DNA of 27,915 bases from Polaromonas sp. GTDB lineage: Bacteria; Pseudomonadota; Gammaproteobacteria; Burkholderiales; Burkholderiaceae_C. The position numbers and the translations under genes were made by a program. The stretch lies in assembly GCA_028292345.1 (NCBI GenBank), contig JAQGMN010000096.1:1-27915 (forward strand), written 5' to 3'. Positions within the stretch are counted from its first letter, which is position 1; every line of letters starts with the position of its first letter. This document shows positions 16,306-24,025 of the stretch, in pieces. The notes beneath the pieces were generated by a model. The model was not told the DNA's origin. It was given only the letters and a program-made list of their open reading frames with translations, and did not search any database.

Positions 16306-16333
16306 ATTATAGCCCGGAGTGGTAGGCTGTGAC
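16306..16333 (-). promoter_or_regulatory. Promoter of tRNA-Thr, overlapping the fbp stop codon
   Basis: On the minus strand, TATAAT (16311-16306) is a perfect -10 box, placed so that transcription would start about five to eight bases before the tRNA. A -35-like GTCACA (16333-16328, four of six matches) stands 16 bases upstream. The TAA stop of fbp (16309-16307) lies inside the -10 box. Confidence 0.7.
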
Positions 16334-17314
16334 CCGCTCGACCTCATTTTTAGAGCCCAGCACCACGCTGACACGCTCATGGAGTTTGGTGGGCTCGATG
16401 TCGAGGATGCGCTGCCTGCCGTTGGTGGCGGCGCCGCCGGCCTGCTCGATGAGCCAGCTCATCGGGTTGGCTTCGTACATCAGGCGCAGCTTGCCGGCTT
16501 TTTCCGGCTCGCGCTTGTCCCACGGGTACAGGAACACGCCGCCCCGGCACAGGATGCGGTGCACGTCGGCCACCATGGAGGCAATCCAGCGCATGTTGAA
16601 GTCCTTGCCGCGCGGGCCGTCCTTGCCCTGCAGGCATTCGTCGATGTAGCGCTTGACCGGTTCGTCCCAGTGCCGCATGTTGCTCATGTTGATGGCAAAT
16701 TCCTGGGTGTTTTCCGGAATCTTCACATTTTCCTCGGTCAGCAGGAAGGAGCCCTGTTCGCGGTCGAGGGTGAACATGGCCACACCGTCGCCCACGGTCA
16801 GCACCAGGGTGGTCTGCGGGCCGTAAACGCAGTAACCGGCCGCTACCTGCTGATTTCCGGCCTGCAGGAAATCGCTTTCCTCGACGCCGTGGTTGTCTTC
16901 GGCCTTTTTCAGCACGCTGAAGATGGTACCGATGCTGACATTGACATCGATGTTGCTGGAGCCGTCGAGCGGATCGAACATCAGCAGGTATTCGCCCTGC
17001 GGGTAGCGGTTGGGCACCACGTAGATGCTGTCCATTTCTTCCGACGCCATGGCCGCGAGGTGGCCGCCCCATTCGTTCGCCTCGATCAGCACTTCATTGG
17101 CGATGATGTCGAGCTTTTTCTGGATCTCGCCCTGCACGTTTTCACTGCCGGCGGTGCCCATCACGTCGCCCAGCGCGCCTTTGTTGACGGCCTGGCTGAT
17201 GCTTTTACAGGCGCGGGCGACCACTTCGATCAGCAGGCGCAGCTCGGGCGGAATGTGCCCGTCGAGGCGTTGCTGCTCGACCAGGTAGCGCGTGAGGGAA
17301 ATGTTTTTCGGCAT
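16307..17314 (-). CDS. fbp: Fructose-1,6-bisphosphatase class I
   Basis: A 335-residue enzyme that removes the 1-phosphate from fructose-1,6-bisphosphate in gluconeogenesis (and in the Calvin cycle where present), cytoplasmic and Mg2+ dependent. Family blocks in order are DVMGTAGSENVQGEIQKKLD (residues 50-69), MASEEMDS with metal-binding Glu92/93, the signature FDPLDGSSNIDVN (113-125, Asp114 and Asp117), NMSNMRHWDEP, GGVFLYPWD and KLRLMYEANPMSWLIEQAGG. The start at 17314 has GGAG seven bases upstream and begins the canonical MPKNISLTRYL; an open frame extends far upstream inside pepN but is not coding. It follows pepN by 50 bases with no terminator between, so the two are probably co-transcribed. 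Confidence 0.95.
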   Translation of the reverse strand: MPKNISLTRYLVEQQRLDGHIPPELRLLIEVVARACKSISQAVNKGALGDVMGTAGSENVQGEIQKKLDIIANEVLIEANEWGGHLAAMASEEMDSIYVVPNRYPQGEYLLMFDPLDGSSNIDVNVSIGTIFSVLKKAEDNHGVEESDFLQAGNQQVAAGYCVYGPQTTLVLTVGDGVAMFTLDREQGSFLLTEENVKIPENTQEFAINMSNMRHWDEPVKRYIDECLQGKDGPRGKDFNMRWIASMVADVHRILCRGGVFLYPWDKREPEKAGKLRLMYEANPMSWLIEQAGGAATNGRQRILDIEPTKLHERVSVVLGSKNEVERVTAYHSGL

Positions 17315-17364
17315 CGGGAACTCCGGTGATGGGTAGTAGGGAAGGGGGTGGATGGCGCGCCGGC

Positions 17365-20088
17365 TCAATGGCCCAGGGCGCGCGTGACCACTTCGTGCGT
17401 GTCTTTGCTCAGGTCGGTGCGGGCGGCGACGCGGGCAATCGCCTGGTGCGCCTGGGCGCGGTAGGGTTCGGCCAGCTTGCTCCAGCGGTCCAGCGCGCGC
17501 GCCAGCCGGGCGGCGACCTGCGGGTTGAGGGCGTCGAGTTCGACCACGCGTTCGCACCAGAACTGGTAGCCGGCGCCGTCCAGGCGGTGAAAGCCGGCCG
17601 GGTTGCCCTGGCAGAAGGTGCTGATGACGCTGCGCGCGCGGTTCGGGTTTTTCAGGCTGAAGTCGGCATGCTTCATGAGTTGCCGGACCGCCGGCAGGAT
17701 GTTGCCGCCACGGTCGGGCGCGCCGGCCTGCAGGCTGAACCATTTGTCGATGACCAGGGGCTCGTCCTTGAACATCGCATGGAACATGGCCAGCGCCTGG
17801 GCGGCCAGCGCATGGCTGCTGGACACCAGCGCGGCCAGGGCATTGAATCGGTCGGTCATGTTGCCGGCGTCCTTGAAACGCTGCAGCGTCTTGCCCGGCC
17901 ACACCGTGTCGCCGCTTTCCCGCGCGGCCAGGCACAGGTGCGTCAGCGCCATGCCGGCCAGCGCGCGCCGGCCGCTCGACACCGGGTCGGGCGTGTAGGC
18001 GCCGGTGTCGTGGTTCGCTTCGTACGCCGCTTCCCAGTCGCTCTTGAGGGCGGTGGCGAGCTGCTGGCGCATGGCTTCGCGGACGGCGTGGATGTGTTGC
18101 GGATCGACCACGTCGAGCTGCTCGGCCAGGTAGGTTTCGGACGGAAGCGTCAGCACCAGGTCCTTGAAGGCCGAATCCAGGGATGGATGGCGCAGCACCT
18201 CGCGCATGGCCTCCAGATACGCATCATTTAGCACTTTTGCGCAGGTGGTGTCTGCGCTGATAGCTATTGATTTAATAGCGGTGACGGCTTGATTGACCGC
18301 CAGGCGCTGGCCGGCTTCCCAGCGGTTGAAGGGGTCGCTGTCGTGCGCCAGCAGGTGCAGCAACTGGGCGTCGGTATAAGCAAATTCCAGCACGACCGGC
18401 GCGGTGAAGCCGCGCAGGATGGACGGCACCGGTTCGGCATCGAGGTTGACGAAGGTGAAGCTTTCGCTCTCTTGCGTCAGTACGACGGTGCGCGTTCCTT
18501 CGCCAGGTGCGGGTTCGCCTTGCAGTTGCAGCGGCACATCGTGGCCGTCCACGCCGAGCAGGCCCAGGCCGACCGGAATCACGAACGGCTCCTTGACCGG
18601 CTGGCCGGGCGTGGGCCAGCAGGTCTGCGACAGCGTGAGGGTGTAGCTGCGGGCGGCCGCGTCGTACTGGCCCTGCGCTTGCAGCCGCGGCGTGCCGGCC
18701 TGGCTGTACCAGCGCTTGAACTGCGGCAGCAGGCGCGCCAGGTCTGAACCCGGATTGGCATCGGCAATCGCCTGCGCAAAGTCGTCGCAGGTCACGGCGT
18801 GGCCGTCGTGGCGCTCGAAATAGAGCAGCATGCCCTTGGCGAAGCCGCTGCGGCCGACCAGCGTCTGCATCATGCGCACGACCTCGGCGCCTTTTTCGTA
18901 GATCGTGACGGTGTAGAAGTTGCTGATCTCGATGTAGCTGTCGGGACGCACCGGATGCGCCATCGGGCCGGCGTCCTCGGGGAACTGGGCGGTGCGCAGC
19001 ACGCGCACGTCCTCGATGCGCTTGACGGCGCGGGCGGAAGGCTGGTCACACAAGTCCTGCGAGAACTCCTGGTCGCGGAACACCGTCAGGCCTTCCTTCA
19101 GGCTGAGCTGGAACCAGTCGCGGCAGGTGATGCGGTTGCCGGTCCAGTTGTGGAAGTACTCGTGCCCGACGACGCTTTCGATGTTGGAGAAATCGACATC
19201 GGTGGCGGTGGCCTGGTTCGCCAGCACATACTTGGTGTTGAAGATGTTCAGGCCCTTGTTTTCCATGGCGCCCATGTTGAAGTCGCTGGTGGCGACGATC
19301 ATGAAGCGCTCCAGGTCCAGCGGCAGGCCGAAGCGCGCCTCGTCCCACGCGACCGAATGCATCAGCGAGACCATGGCATGCTCGGTCTTGTCCAGGTCGC
19401 CGGGGCGCACATAGACCTGCAGCAAATGCTCCTTGCCGGCGCGCGTGGTGATGCGCTGCTCCCGCGCCACCAGCTGGCCGGCCACCAGCGCGAACAGGTA
19501 GCTGGGCTTGCGGTGCGGATCGACCCATCTGGCGAAATGCCGCGCGCCGTTGGGTCCGTCTTCCAGCGGTCCGTGCGCCACCAGGTTGCCGTTGGACAGC
19601 AGCACCGGGTATTTCGCCTTGTCGGCGCGCAGGGTCACGGTGTAGCTGGCCATCACGTCCGGGCGGTCCAGGAAATAGGTGATGCGCCGGAAGCCCTCGG
19701 CTTCGCACTGGGTGAAGAACGAGTCGTTGCTGACGTACAGGCCCATCAGCTTGGTGTTCTTGGACGGGCAGGTGGTGGTGAAGATTTCCAGCTCGAAGGC
19801 GTCGGGCAGGTCGCACAGCACCAGCTGGCCGCCTTCCATCTTGAACGACGTGCCTTGGCCGTTGACCTGCACGCGCGCCAGGTTGAGTTCCTCGCCGTCC
19901 AGCCGGAGCGGCTGCGCCGGCACGTCGGGGTTGCGGCGCAGCGTCATCTTGTTGAGCACGCGCGTTTTCGCCGGGTCCAGGTCAAAGCACAGGTCGACCG
20001 TGTCGATCCAGTAGGCCGGAGCCAGGTAGTCGGCGCGGTTGATGACCACGGCAGCGCCGGGTCCAGTTCCGTCAAGCATTGGCAGCAT
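17365..20088 (-). CDS. pepN: Aminopeptidase N (M1 family)
   Basis: A 907-residue M1 zinc aminopeptidase of the PepN type (E. coli about 870), which removes N-terminal residues from peptides during cytoplasmic protein turnover. It shows the substrate-binding GAMEN motif (within FNMGAMENKGLNIFN, about 270-276), the zinc motif HEYFHNW (about 308-314) and downstream EGLTVFRDQEF, with the third zinc ligand. The N-terminal domain holds DYLAPAYWIDTVDL and FKMEGGQLVL. The start at 20088 is chosen because GAGGA lies seven bases upstream; an earlier in-frame ATG (20118) is in the prfB spacer. Residues about 604-623 (AIKSIAISADTTCAKVLNDA) are encoded by a copy of an interspersed repeat, in a loop that is variable in the family. 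Confidence 0.95.
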   Translation of the reverse strand: MLPMLDGTGPGAAVVINRADYLAPAYWIDTVDLCFDLDPAKTRVLNKMTLRRNPDVPAQPLRLDGEELNLARVQVNGQGTSFKMEGGQLVLCDLPDAFELEIFTTTCPSKNTKLMGLYVSNDSFFTQCEAEGFRRITYFLDRPDVMASYTVTLRADKAKYPVLLSNGNLVAHGPLEDGPNGARHFARWVDPHRKPSYLFALVAGQLVAREQRITTRAGKEHLLQVYVRPGDLDKTEHAMVSLMHSVAWDEARFGLPLDLERFMIVATSDFNMGAMENKGLNIFNTKYVLANQATATDVDFSNIESVVGHEYFHNWTGNRITCRDWFQLSLKEGLTVFRDQEFSQDLCDQPSARAVKRIEDVRVLRTAQFPEDAGPMAHPVRPDSYIEISNFYTVTIYEKGAEVVRMMQTLVGRSGFAKGMLLYFERHDGHAVTCDDFAQAIADANPGSDLARLLPQFKRWYSQAGTPRLQAQGQYDAAARSYTLTLSQTCWPTPGQPVKEPFVIPVGLGLLGVDGHDVPLQLQGEPAPGEGTRTVVLTQESESFTFVNLDAEPVPSILRGFTAPVVLEFAYTDAQLLHLLAHDSDPFNRWEAGQRLAVNQAVTAIKSIAISADTTCAKVLNDAYLEAMREVLRHPSLDSAFKDLVLTLPSETYLAEQLDVVDPQHIHAVREAMRQQLATALKSDWEAAYEANHDTGAYTPDPVSSGRRALAGMALTHLCLAARESGDTVWPGKTLQRFKDAGNMTDRFNALAALVSSSHALAAQALAMFHAMFKDEPLVIDKWFSLQAGAPDRGGNILPAVRQLMKHADFSLKNPNRARSVISTFCQGNPAGFHRLDGAGYQFWCERVVELDALNPQVAARLARALDRWSKLAEPYRAQAHQAIARVAARTDLSKDTHEVVTRALGH
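18221..18279 (-). repeat. Interspersed AT-rich repeat, copy D, inside pepN
   Basis: On the minus strand this reads ttaaatcaatagctatcagc, a variable centre, then ctgcgcaaaagtgctaaatg and atgc, the same blocks as copies A-C. It is read in frame as about 20 residues of PepN. The codons used here (ATT, AAA, TCA, ATA, CTA, AAT) are rare in the rest of this GC-rich gene. Confidence 0.65.
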
Positions 20089-20116
20089 GGCTGGTTCCTC
20101 AAAAATCCAGAAATTC

Positions 20117-20138
20117 AAAACGGGCGGCTAAAGCCGCC
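20117..20138 (-). terminator. Hairpin and T-run between prfB and pepN
   Basis: On the minus strand, GGCGGC-TTTA-GCCGCC (20138-20123) is a perfect 6-bp GC stem with a tetraloop, followed by CG and TTTT (20120-20117). It starts two bases after the prfB stop codon and ends 29 bases before the pepN start. This is a terminator by form, probably partial or an mRNA end, since little room is left for a separate pepN promoter. Confidence 0.6.
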
Positions 20139-20139
20139 A

Positions 20140-21244
20140 TCACACGCCCTGTTTCAGGGACGCTTCAATAAACGGATCCAGGTCGCCGTCCAGCACTTTT
20201 TGCGTCGCCGAGGTTTCGTAGTTGGTGCGCAGGTCCTTGATGCGGCTGTTGTCCAGCACATAGCTGCGGATCTGGTGGCCCCAGCCGACGTCGGTCTTGG
20301 TGTCCTCCAGCTTTTGCTGCGCTTCCTGCTGCTTGCGGAGTTCGAAGTCGTACAGGCGCGAGCGAAGGCGCTTCCAGGCGACGTCGCGGTTGCCGTGCTG
20401 CGAGCGGCCTTCCTGGCACTGCACGACGATGCCGGTGGGGATGTGCGTCAGGCGCACGGCCGAATCGGTCTTGTTGATGTGCTGTCCGCCCGCGCCGCTG
20501 GCGCGGTAGGTGTCGGTGCGCACATCCGCCGGATTGATGTCGATCTCGATCGAGTCGTCGATCTCGGGATAGACAAACACCGAGGCGAACGAGGTGTGGC
20601 GCCCGCCCGACGAGTCGAACGGCGACTTGCGCACCAGCCGGTGCACGCCGGTTTCGGTGCGCAGCAGGCCAAAGGCGTATTCGCCCTCGATCTTGATGGT
20701 CGCGCCCTTGATGCCGGCGGTGTCACCAGCGGATTCGTCCTCGATCGTGGTCTTGAAGCCCTTGCGCTCGGCGTATTTCAGGTACTGGCGCAGCAGCATG
20801 CTGGCCCAGTCGCAGGCTTCGGTGCCGCCGGCGCCGGCCTGGATGTCGAGAAAGCAATTGAGCGGATCGGCCGGGTTGTTGAACATCCGGCGAAATTCCA
20901 TCTTCTCGACTTCCAGGGCCACCTTGGCGGCTTCGCCCTCGATGGCGCGCATGCCGGCTTCGTCGTCATCGTCCTTCGACATCTCGAACAGTTCGGTGTT
21001 GTCCGAGAGTTCCTGCTCCAGCCGGTCCAGGATCAGCACCACGTCCTCGAGCGATTTTTTCTCGCGGCCGAGTTCCTGCGCGCGCTTGGGGTTGTCCCAG
21101 ACCTTCGGGTCTTCGAGCGCGGCGGTGACTTCGTTCAGTCGTCTAGCTTTGGCAGGATAGTCAAAGATACCCCCTGAGTTCATTCACCCGGTTGCTCAGG
21201 TCCTCGATCTGGTTGGAAATGATGTTGATGTGTTCTGCGTCCAT
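20140..21244 (-). CDS. prfB: Peptide chain release factor 2, made by +1 programmed frameshift
   Basis: RF2 recognises UGA and UAA and triggers hydrolysis of peptidyl-tRNA. The coding sequence is in two frames: 21244-21164 (27 codons, MDAEHINIISNQIEDLSNRV, then NELRGYL), then a skipped T at 21163, then 21162-20140, for a product of 367 residues, the normal RF2 length. The zero-frame TGA stop is codon 28. Signature motifs are the stop-codon-reading SPF tripeptide (residues 207-209, in RKSPFDSSGGRH) and GGQ (252-254, in SGAGGQHINKTDSAVR). RF2 controls its own synthesis through this frameshift: when RF2 is scarce, the ribosome pauses at UGA and shifts. pepN follows, behind a hairpin. Confidence 0.97.
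21160..21175 (-). promoter_or_regulatory. prfB +1 programmed frameshift site
   Basis: AGGGGGTATCTTTGAC on the minus strand. A Shine-Dalgarno-like AGGGGG stands three bases before the slippery CTT, followed by TGA and C, as in other bacterial prfB genes. The ribosome slips from CTT to TTT and continues with GAC. Both frames flanking it encode conserved RF2 sequence. Confidence 0.95.
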
Positions 21245-21333
21245 GGGGAAAATCCTGTCGTTGTCTGCAATTCAATCGGCCATTTTCTCATGCTCTCCGA
21301 CTGTGCGCCGCGTACCCGTCCGCAGCAGGCCCG

Positions 21334-22542
21334 TCACAGGGGCGCCGTCTCGGGCACCGCCAGCGGCAGCGTGACGCTGAACTGCGCGCCTTCGGCCTCA
21401 CGGCTGCGCACACTGATCGTTCCGCCGTGCGCCTCGACCAGCTGCCGGGTGATGTACAGCCCCAGCCCCAGGCCGGTCGTGCTGTCTTCCTGGCCCACGG
21501 CCCGCTCGAAAGGATCGAAGATGCGCTGCTGGTCCCGGTCCGGTATTCCCTTTCCCTGGTCGCGGACGTGGATGGCCACGCTGTTGCCCAGCAGAACCTG
21601 GCTGACCTCCACCGGCTTGCCATTGCCGTAGCGCAGCGCATTCGTCAGCAGGTTGGTCACCACCTGCTCGATCCTGAATTCGTCCCAGCTGCCGGTCACC
21701 GGCTGGTCGGCATGCAGGGTGATGGCGCTGCCCGCGGCCTGCGCCTGATGGCTCAGGTGGCCCACCACGCGGCCCAGCAGGGCCGGCAGGTCCACCGGGC
21801 CGGGGCGGATCGAGAGCCGGTTGCTGCGGATGCGCGTGACATCGAGCATGTCGTCGATCAGCCGCACCATGCTCTGGACCTGGCGCTGGTCGCGCGCGAC
21901 CATTTTTTCCAGGTAGGCGGCATCGAAAACGGCCACCTTGCCGCGCTCCAGCAGCATTTTTCGCATCTGGATGTCCATGAAAAGGGTGTTCAGCGGCGTT
22001 CGCAGCTCATGCGCCACCACCGACATGAATTCGTCGCGCAGCTTCAGGGCCTTTTGCAGTTCCATCTGGGTGGCCTGCAGGCTGGCCAGCAGGGCTTCCT
22101 GTTCCTTCCTGCTTTTTTCGAGCGCCAGCACCTGGCGCCGGGTCTCCAGGCGCTGGCGGTACAGCTCGACAAACACATTGACCTTGGACTGGACCGCCTG
22201 CACATCGAGCGGCTTGTACAGAAAGTCGACGGCGCCGCTTTCATAGCCCTTGAACGCGAAGTTGGACTCCTTGCCGGCGGCCGTCACGAAGACGATCGGG
22301 ATGCGGCGGGTTTTTTCCGTGCCGCGCATCAGTTCGGCCAGCTCGAAACCGTTCATGCCCGGCATCTGCACATCCAGGATGGCCAGCGCGAATTCATGGG
22401 TCAGCAGCAGGGCCAGCGCTTCCTCGCCGCTGGACGCCTGGAAAACCGTCCGGCCTTCCAGGCGGATCACGGCTTCGAGCGCCAGCAGGTTGTCGGGAAG
22501 GTCGTCAACGATCAGGACGTTGACGTTGTCGTCGTTCAGCAT
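21334..22542 (-). CDS. Receiver-histidine kinase hybrid (signalling operon gene 4)
   Basis: A 402-residue cytoplasmic protein with an N-terminal receiver domain (about 7-125: VDD near 12-14, phospho-acceptor Asp57 in LAILDVQMPG, Lys110 in FLYKPLD), a coiled-coil linker (about 125-170), a dimerisation domain with His178 (VVAHELRTPLN) and a HATPase domain with NLLTNALRYGNG, DQGKGIP and TGLGLGLYI boxes. A kinase with its receiver at the front and no sensor domain is driven by another kinase, presumably the large one at the start of this operon. The start at 22542 lies inside the end of cheB (7-base overlap), so the genes are translationally coupled. An 89-base gap follows before prfB with no clear terminator. 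Confidence 0.9.
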   Translation of the reverse strand: MLNDDNVNVLIVDDLPDNLLALEAVIRLEGRTVFQASSGEEALALLLTHEFALAILDVQMPGMNGFELAELMRGTEKTRRIPIVFVTAAGKESNFAFKGYESGAVDFLYKPLDVQAVQSKVNVFVELYRQRLETRRQVLALEKSRKEQEALLASLQATQMELQKALKLRDEFMSVVAHELRTPLNTLFMDIQMRKMLLERGKVAVFDAAYLEKMVARDQRQVQSMVRLIDDMLDVTRIRSNRLSIRPGPVDLPALLGRVVGHLSHQAQAAGSAITLHADQPVTGSWDEFRIEQVVTNLLTNALRYGNGKPVEVSQVLLGNSVAIHVRDQGKGIPDRDQQRIFDPFERAVGQEDSTTGLGLGLYITRQLVEAHGGTISVRSREAEGAQFSVTLPLAVPETAPL

Positions 22543-23135
22543 GAATTCTTTCCCATTTCCAGCAGCAGGCTGTGGATGCTTTTCAAATCAAGGATCAGGT
22601 CGGGCTGGCGCAGGCGGATGGCCGCTTCCGGCATCACGGCCATGCGGGCTTCGGCCGGGTCCTGCACCACGGTCAGGCCGCCTTGCCGGCCAATTTTATC
22701 GAGCCCCTGGGCGCCGTCGGCATTGGCGCCGGTCAGCAGGATTCCGGCCAGGTGGGCGCCGTAGGCGTCGGCTGCCGACTCCATCAGCACATCGATCGAC
22801 GGACGTGAAAAATGCACTTGGGCCTCGCAGCTCAGCGACAGCGAACGGTCGGTCTCGACCAGCAGATGGTAGCCGGGCGGTGCGAAGTAAAGCGTTCCGG
22901 GCTTCAGCATTTCCTTGTCCGCCGCCTCACGCACCTGCATCGGCGTGCGCCGCCGGAAAATGTCCGCCAGCTGGCTGTGGCGGCTTTCAGCCATGTGCAG
23001 CACCACCACGAGCGGCAAGCCAAAGCTGGCAGGAAGGCCCGCCAGGATTTCCATCAGCGCATCCACGCCGCCGGCCGAAGCGCCGATCACCACGGCCTGG
23101 ACGCGCTGCAGTTTTACTGGGGCGAATCCGTTCAT
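22536..23135 (-). CDS. CheB-type protein-glutamate methylesterase domain without receiver (signalling operon gene 3)
   Basis: A 199-residue stand-alone CheB catalytic domain. CheB removes methyl groups from glutamates of chemoreceptors. The triad residues are visible: Ser20 in VVIGASAGGVDAL, His47 in VVVLHMAE and Asp140 in LTGANADGAQGL; PPGYHLLVE is another family block. Normal CheB carries an N-terminal receiver that controls it; this one has none. The ATG at 23135 shares a base with the TGA of the upstream cheR (TGATG), which decides the start; in-frame codons further upstream lie inside cheR. No chemoreceptor is encoded nearby, so its target may be a protein other than a classical receptor. 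Confidence 0.88.
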   Translation of the reverse strand: MNGFAPVKLQRVQAVVIGASAGGVDALMEILAGLPASFGLPLVVVLHMAESRHSQLADIFRRRTPMQVREAADKEMLKPGTLYFAPPGYHLLVETDRSLSLSCEAQVHFSRPSIDVLMESAADAYGAHLAGILLTGANADGAQGLDKIGRQGGLTVVQDPAEARMAVMPEAAIRLRQPDLILDLKSIHSLLLEMGKNSC

Positions 23136-24022
23136 CACGCCAGCTCCGGCCGCTTGCGAAAAATCCGCTCGGCGCGCACCAGCGGCTCGAAACGGGTGGC
23201 ATAGCTGGAAAAATCGATGCTTTCCTTGCTGCCCAGGCCCAGGAATCCACGGTGCCCCAGGGAGTCGTGAAACAGCCCGAAGGCGCGGTCCTGAAGTTTC
23301 TTGGTGAAATAGATCAGCACATTGCGGCACAGCACCAGCTGGGTTTCCGAAAACACGCTGTCCGTGGCCAGGCTGTGGTCGGCAAAGACAACGTTGCCTG
23401 CCAGCGACTTGTCGAAGATGGCCGCGTCATAGGCGGCGGTGTAGTAGTCGGCAAAGGCCCGTTTGCCGCCGGACTTCTGGTAATTGGCGGTAAAGCCGCG
23501 GATGCTGTTCAGGGGAAAAATGCCTTGCCGCGCCTTGTCCAGCGACGCGGGGTTGATGTCGGTGGCATAGATCAGCGAACGCTCCAGCAGGTTTTCCTCC
23601 CGAAGCAGGATCGCCAGCGAATACACCTCTTCCCCGGTGCTGCAGCCGGCAACCCACACCTTGAGGGAAGGGTAGGTGCGCAGGTGCGGTATCACCTGCT
23701 GCCGCAGGGCCAGAAAAAAAGCCGGATCGCGAAACATTTCGCTGACCGGGATCGTCAGGTACTGGAGCACCTGCTGAAACACCCGCGGGTCGTGCAGCAA
23801 CCGGGACTGCAGCTCGGGAATGCTGGGGCAGCCCATTTGCGCCAGCGCATACAGCACACGGCGTTTTTGCGAGGCGCCGGAATAATCCCGGAAATCGTAG
23901 CTGTACCGGAGGTAGATCACCTCCATCAGGCGCTGCAGCTCGGCGTCGGTCGTGGCGGGCTGGAGGACGTTGACGGGCGCGGCAGGCACAAGAGGATGGT
24001 CGGGAGTGGTCTTCTTGGGCAT
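23135..24022 (-). CDS. CheR-type protein-glutamate methyltransferase (signalling operon gene 2)
   Basis: A 295-residue S-adenosylmethionine-dependent methyltransferase of the CheR family. A proline-rich 25-residue N-terminal tail precedes the helical CheR N-domain (about 28-90, with YDFRDYSGASQKRRV). The catalytic domain contains SEMFRDP (94-100), the SAM-binding loop VWVAGCSTGEEVYSLA (122-136), IYATDINPASLDKARQG and LCRNVLIYF. GGAG for its start overlaps the last codons of the kinase gene, three bases upstream, so expression is coupled. Paired with the receiver-less CheB, it suggests reversible methylation of a sensory partner, but no methyl-accepting protein is visible in the window. Confidence 0.9.
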   Translation of the reverse strand: MPKKTTPDHPLVPAAPVNVLQPATTDAELQRLMEVIYLRYSYDFRDYSGASQKRRVLYALAQMGCPSIPELQSRLLHDPRVFQQVLQYLTIPVSEMFRDPAFFLALRQQVIPHLRTYPSLKVWVAGCSTGEEVYSLAILLREENLLERSLIYATDINPASLDKARQGIFPLNSIRGFTANYQKSGGKRAFADYYTAAYDAAIFDKSLAGNVVFADHSLATDSVFSETQLVLCRNVLIYFTKKLQDRAFGLFHDSLGHRGFLGLGSKESIDFSSYATRFEPLVRAERIFRKRPELA

Positions 24023-24025
24023 GGA

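Noticed and set aside
17315..17935. Upstream extension of fbp by about 207 codons
   Set aside because: It overlaps pepN in another frame and is low-complexity; the canonical FBPase N-terminus and a ribosome-binding site are at 17314.
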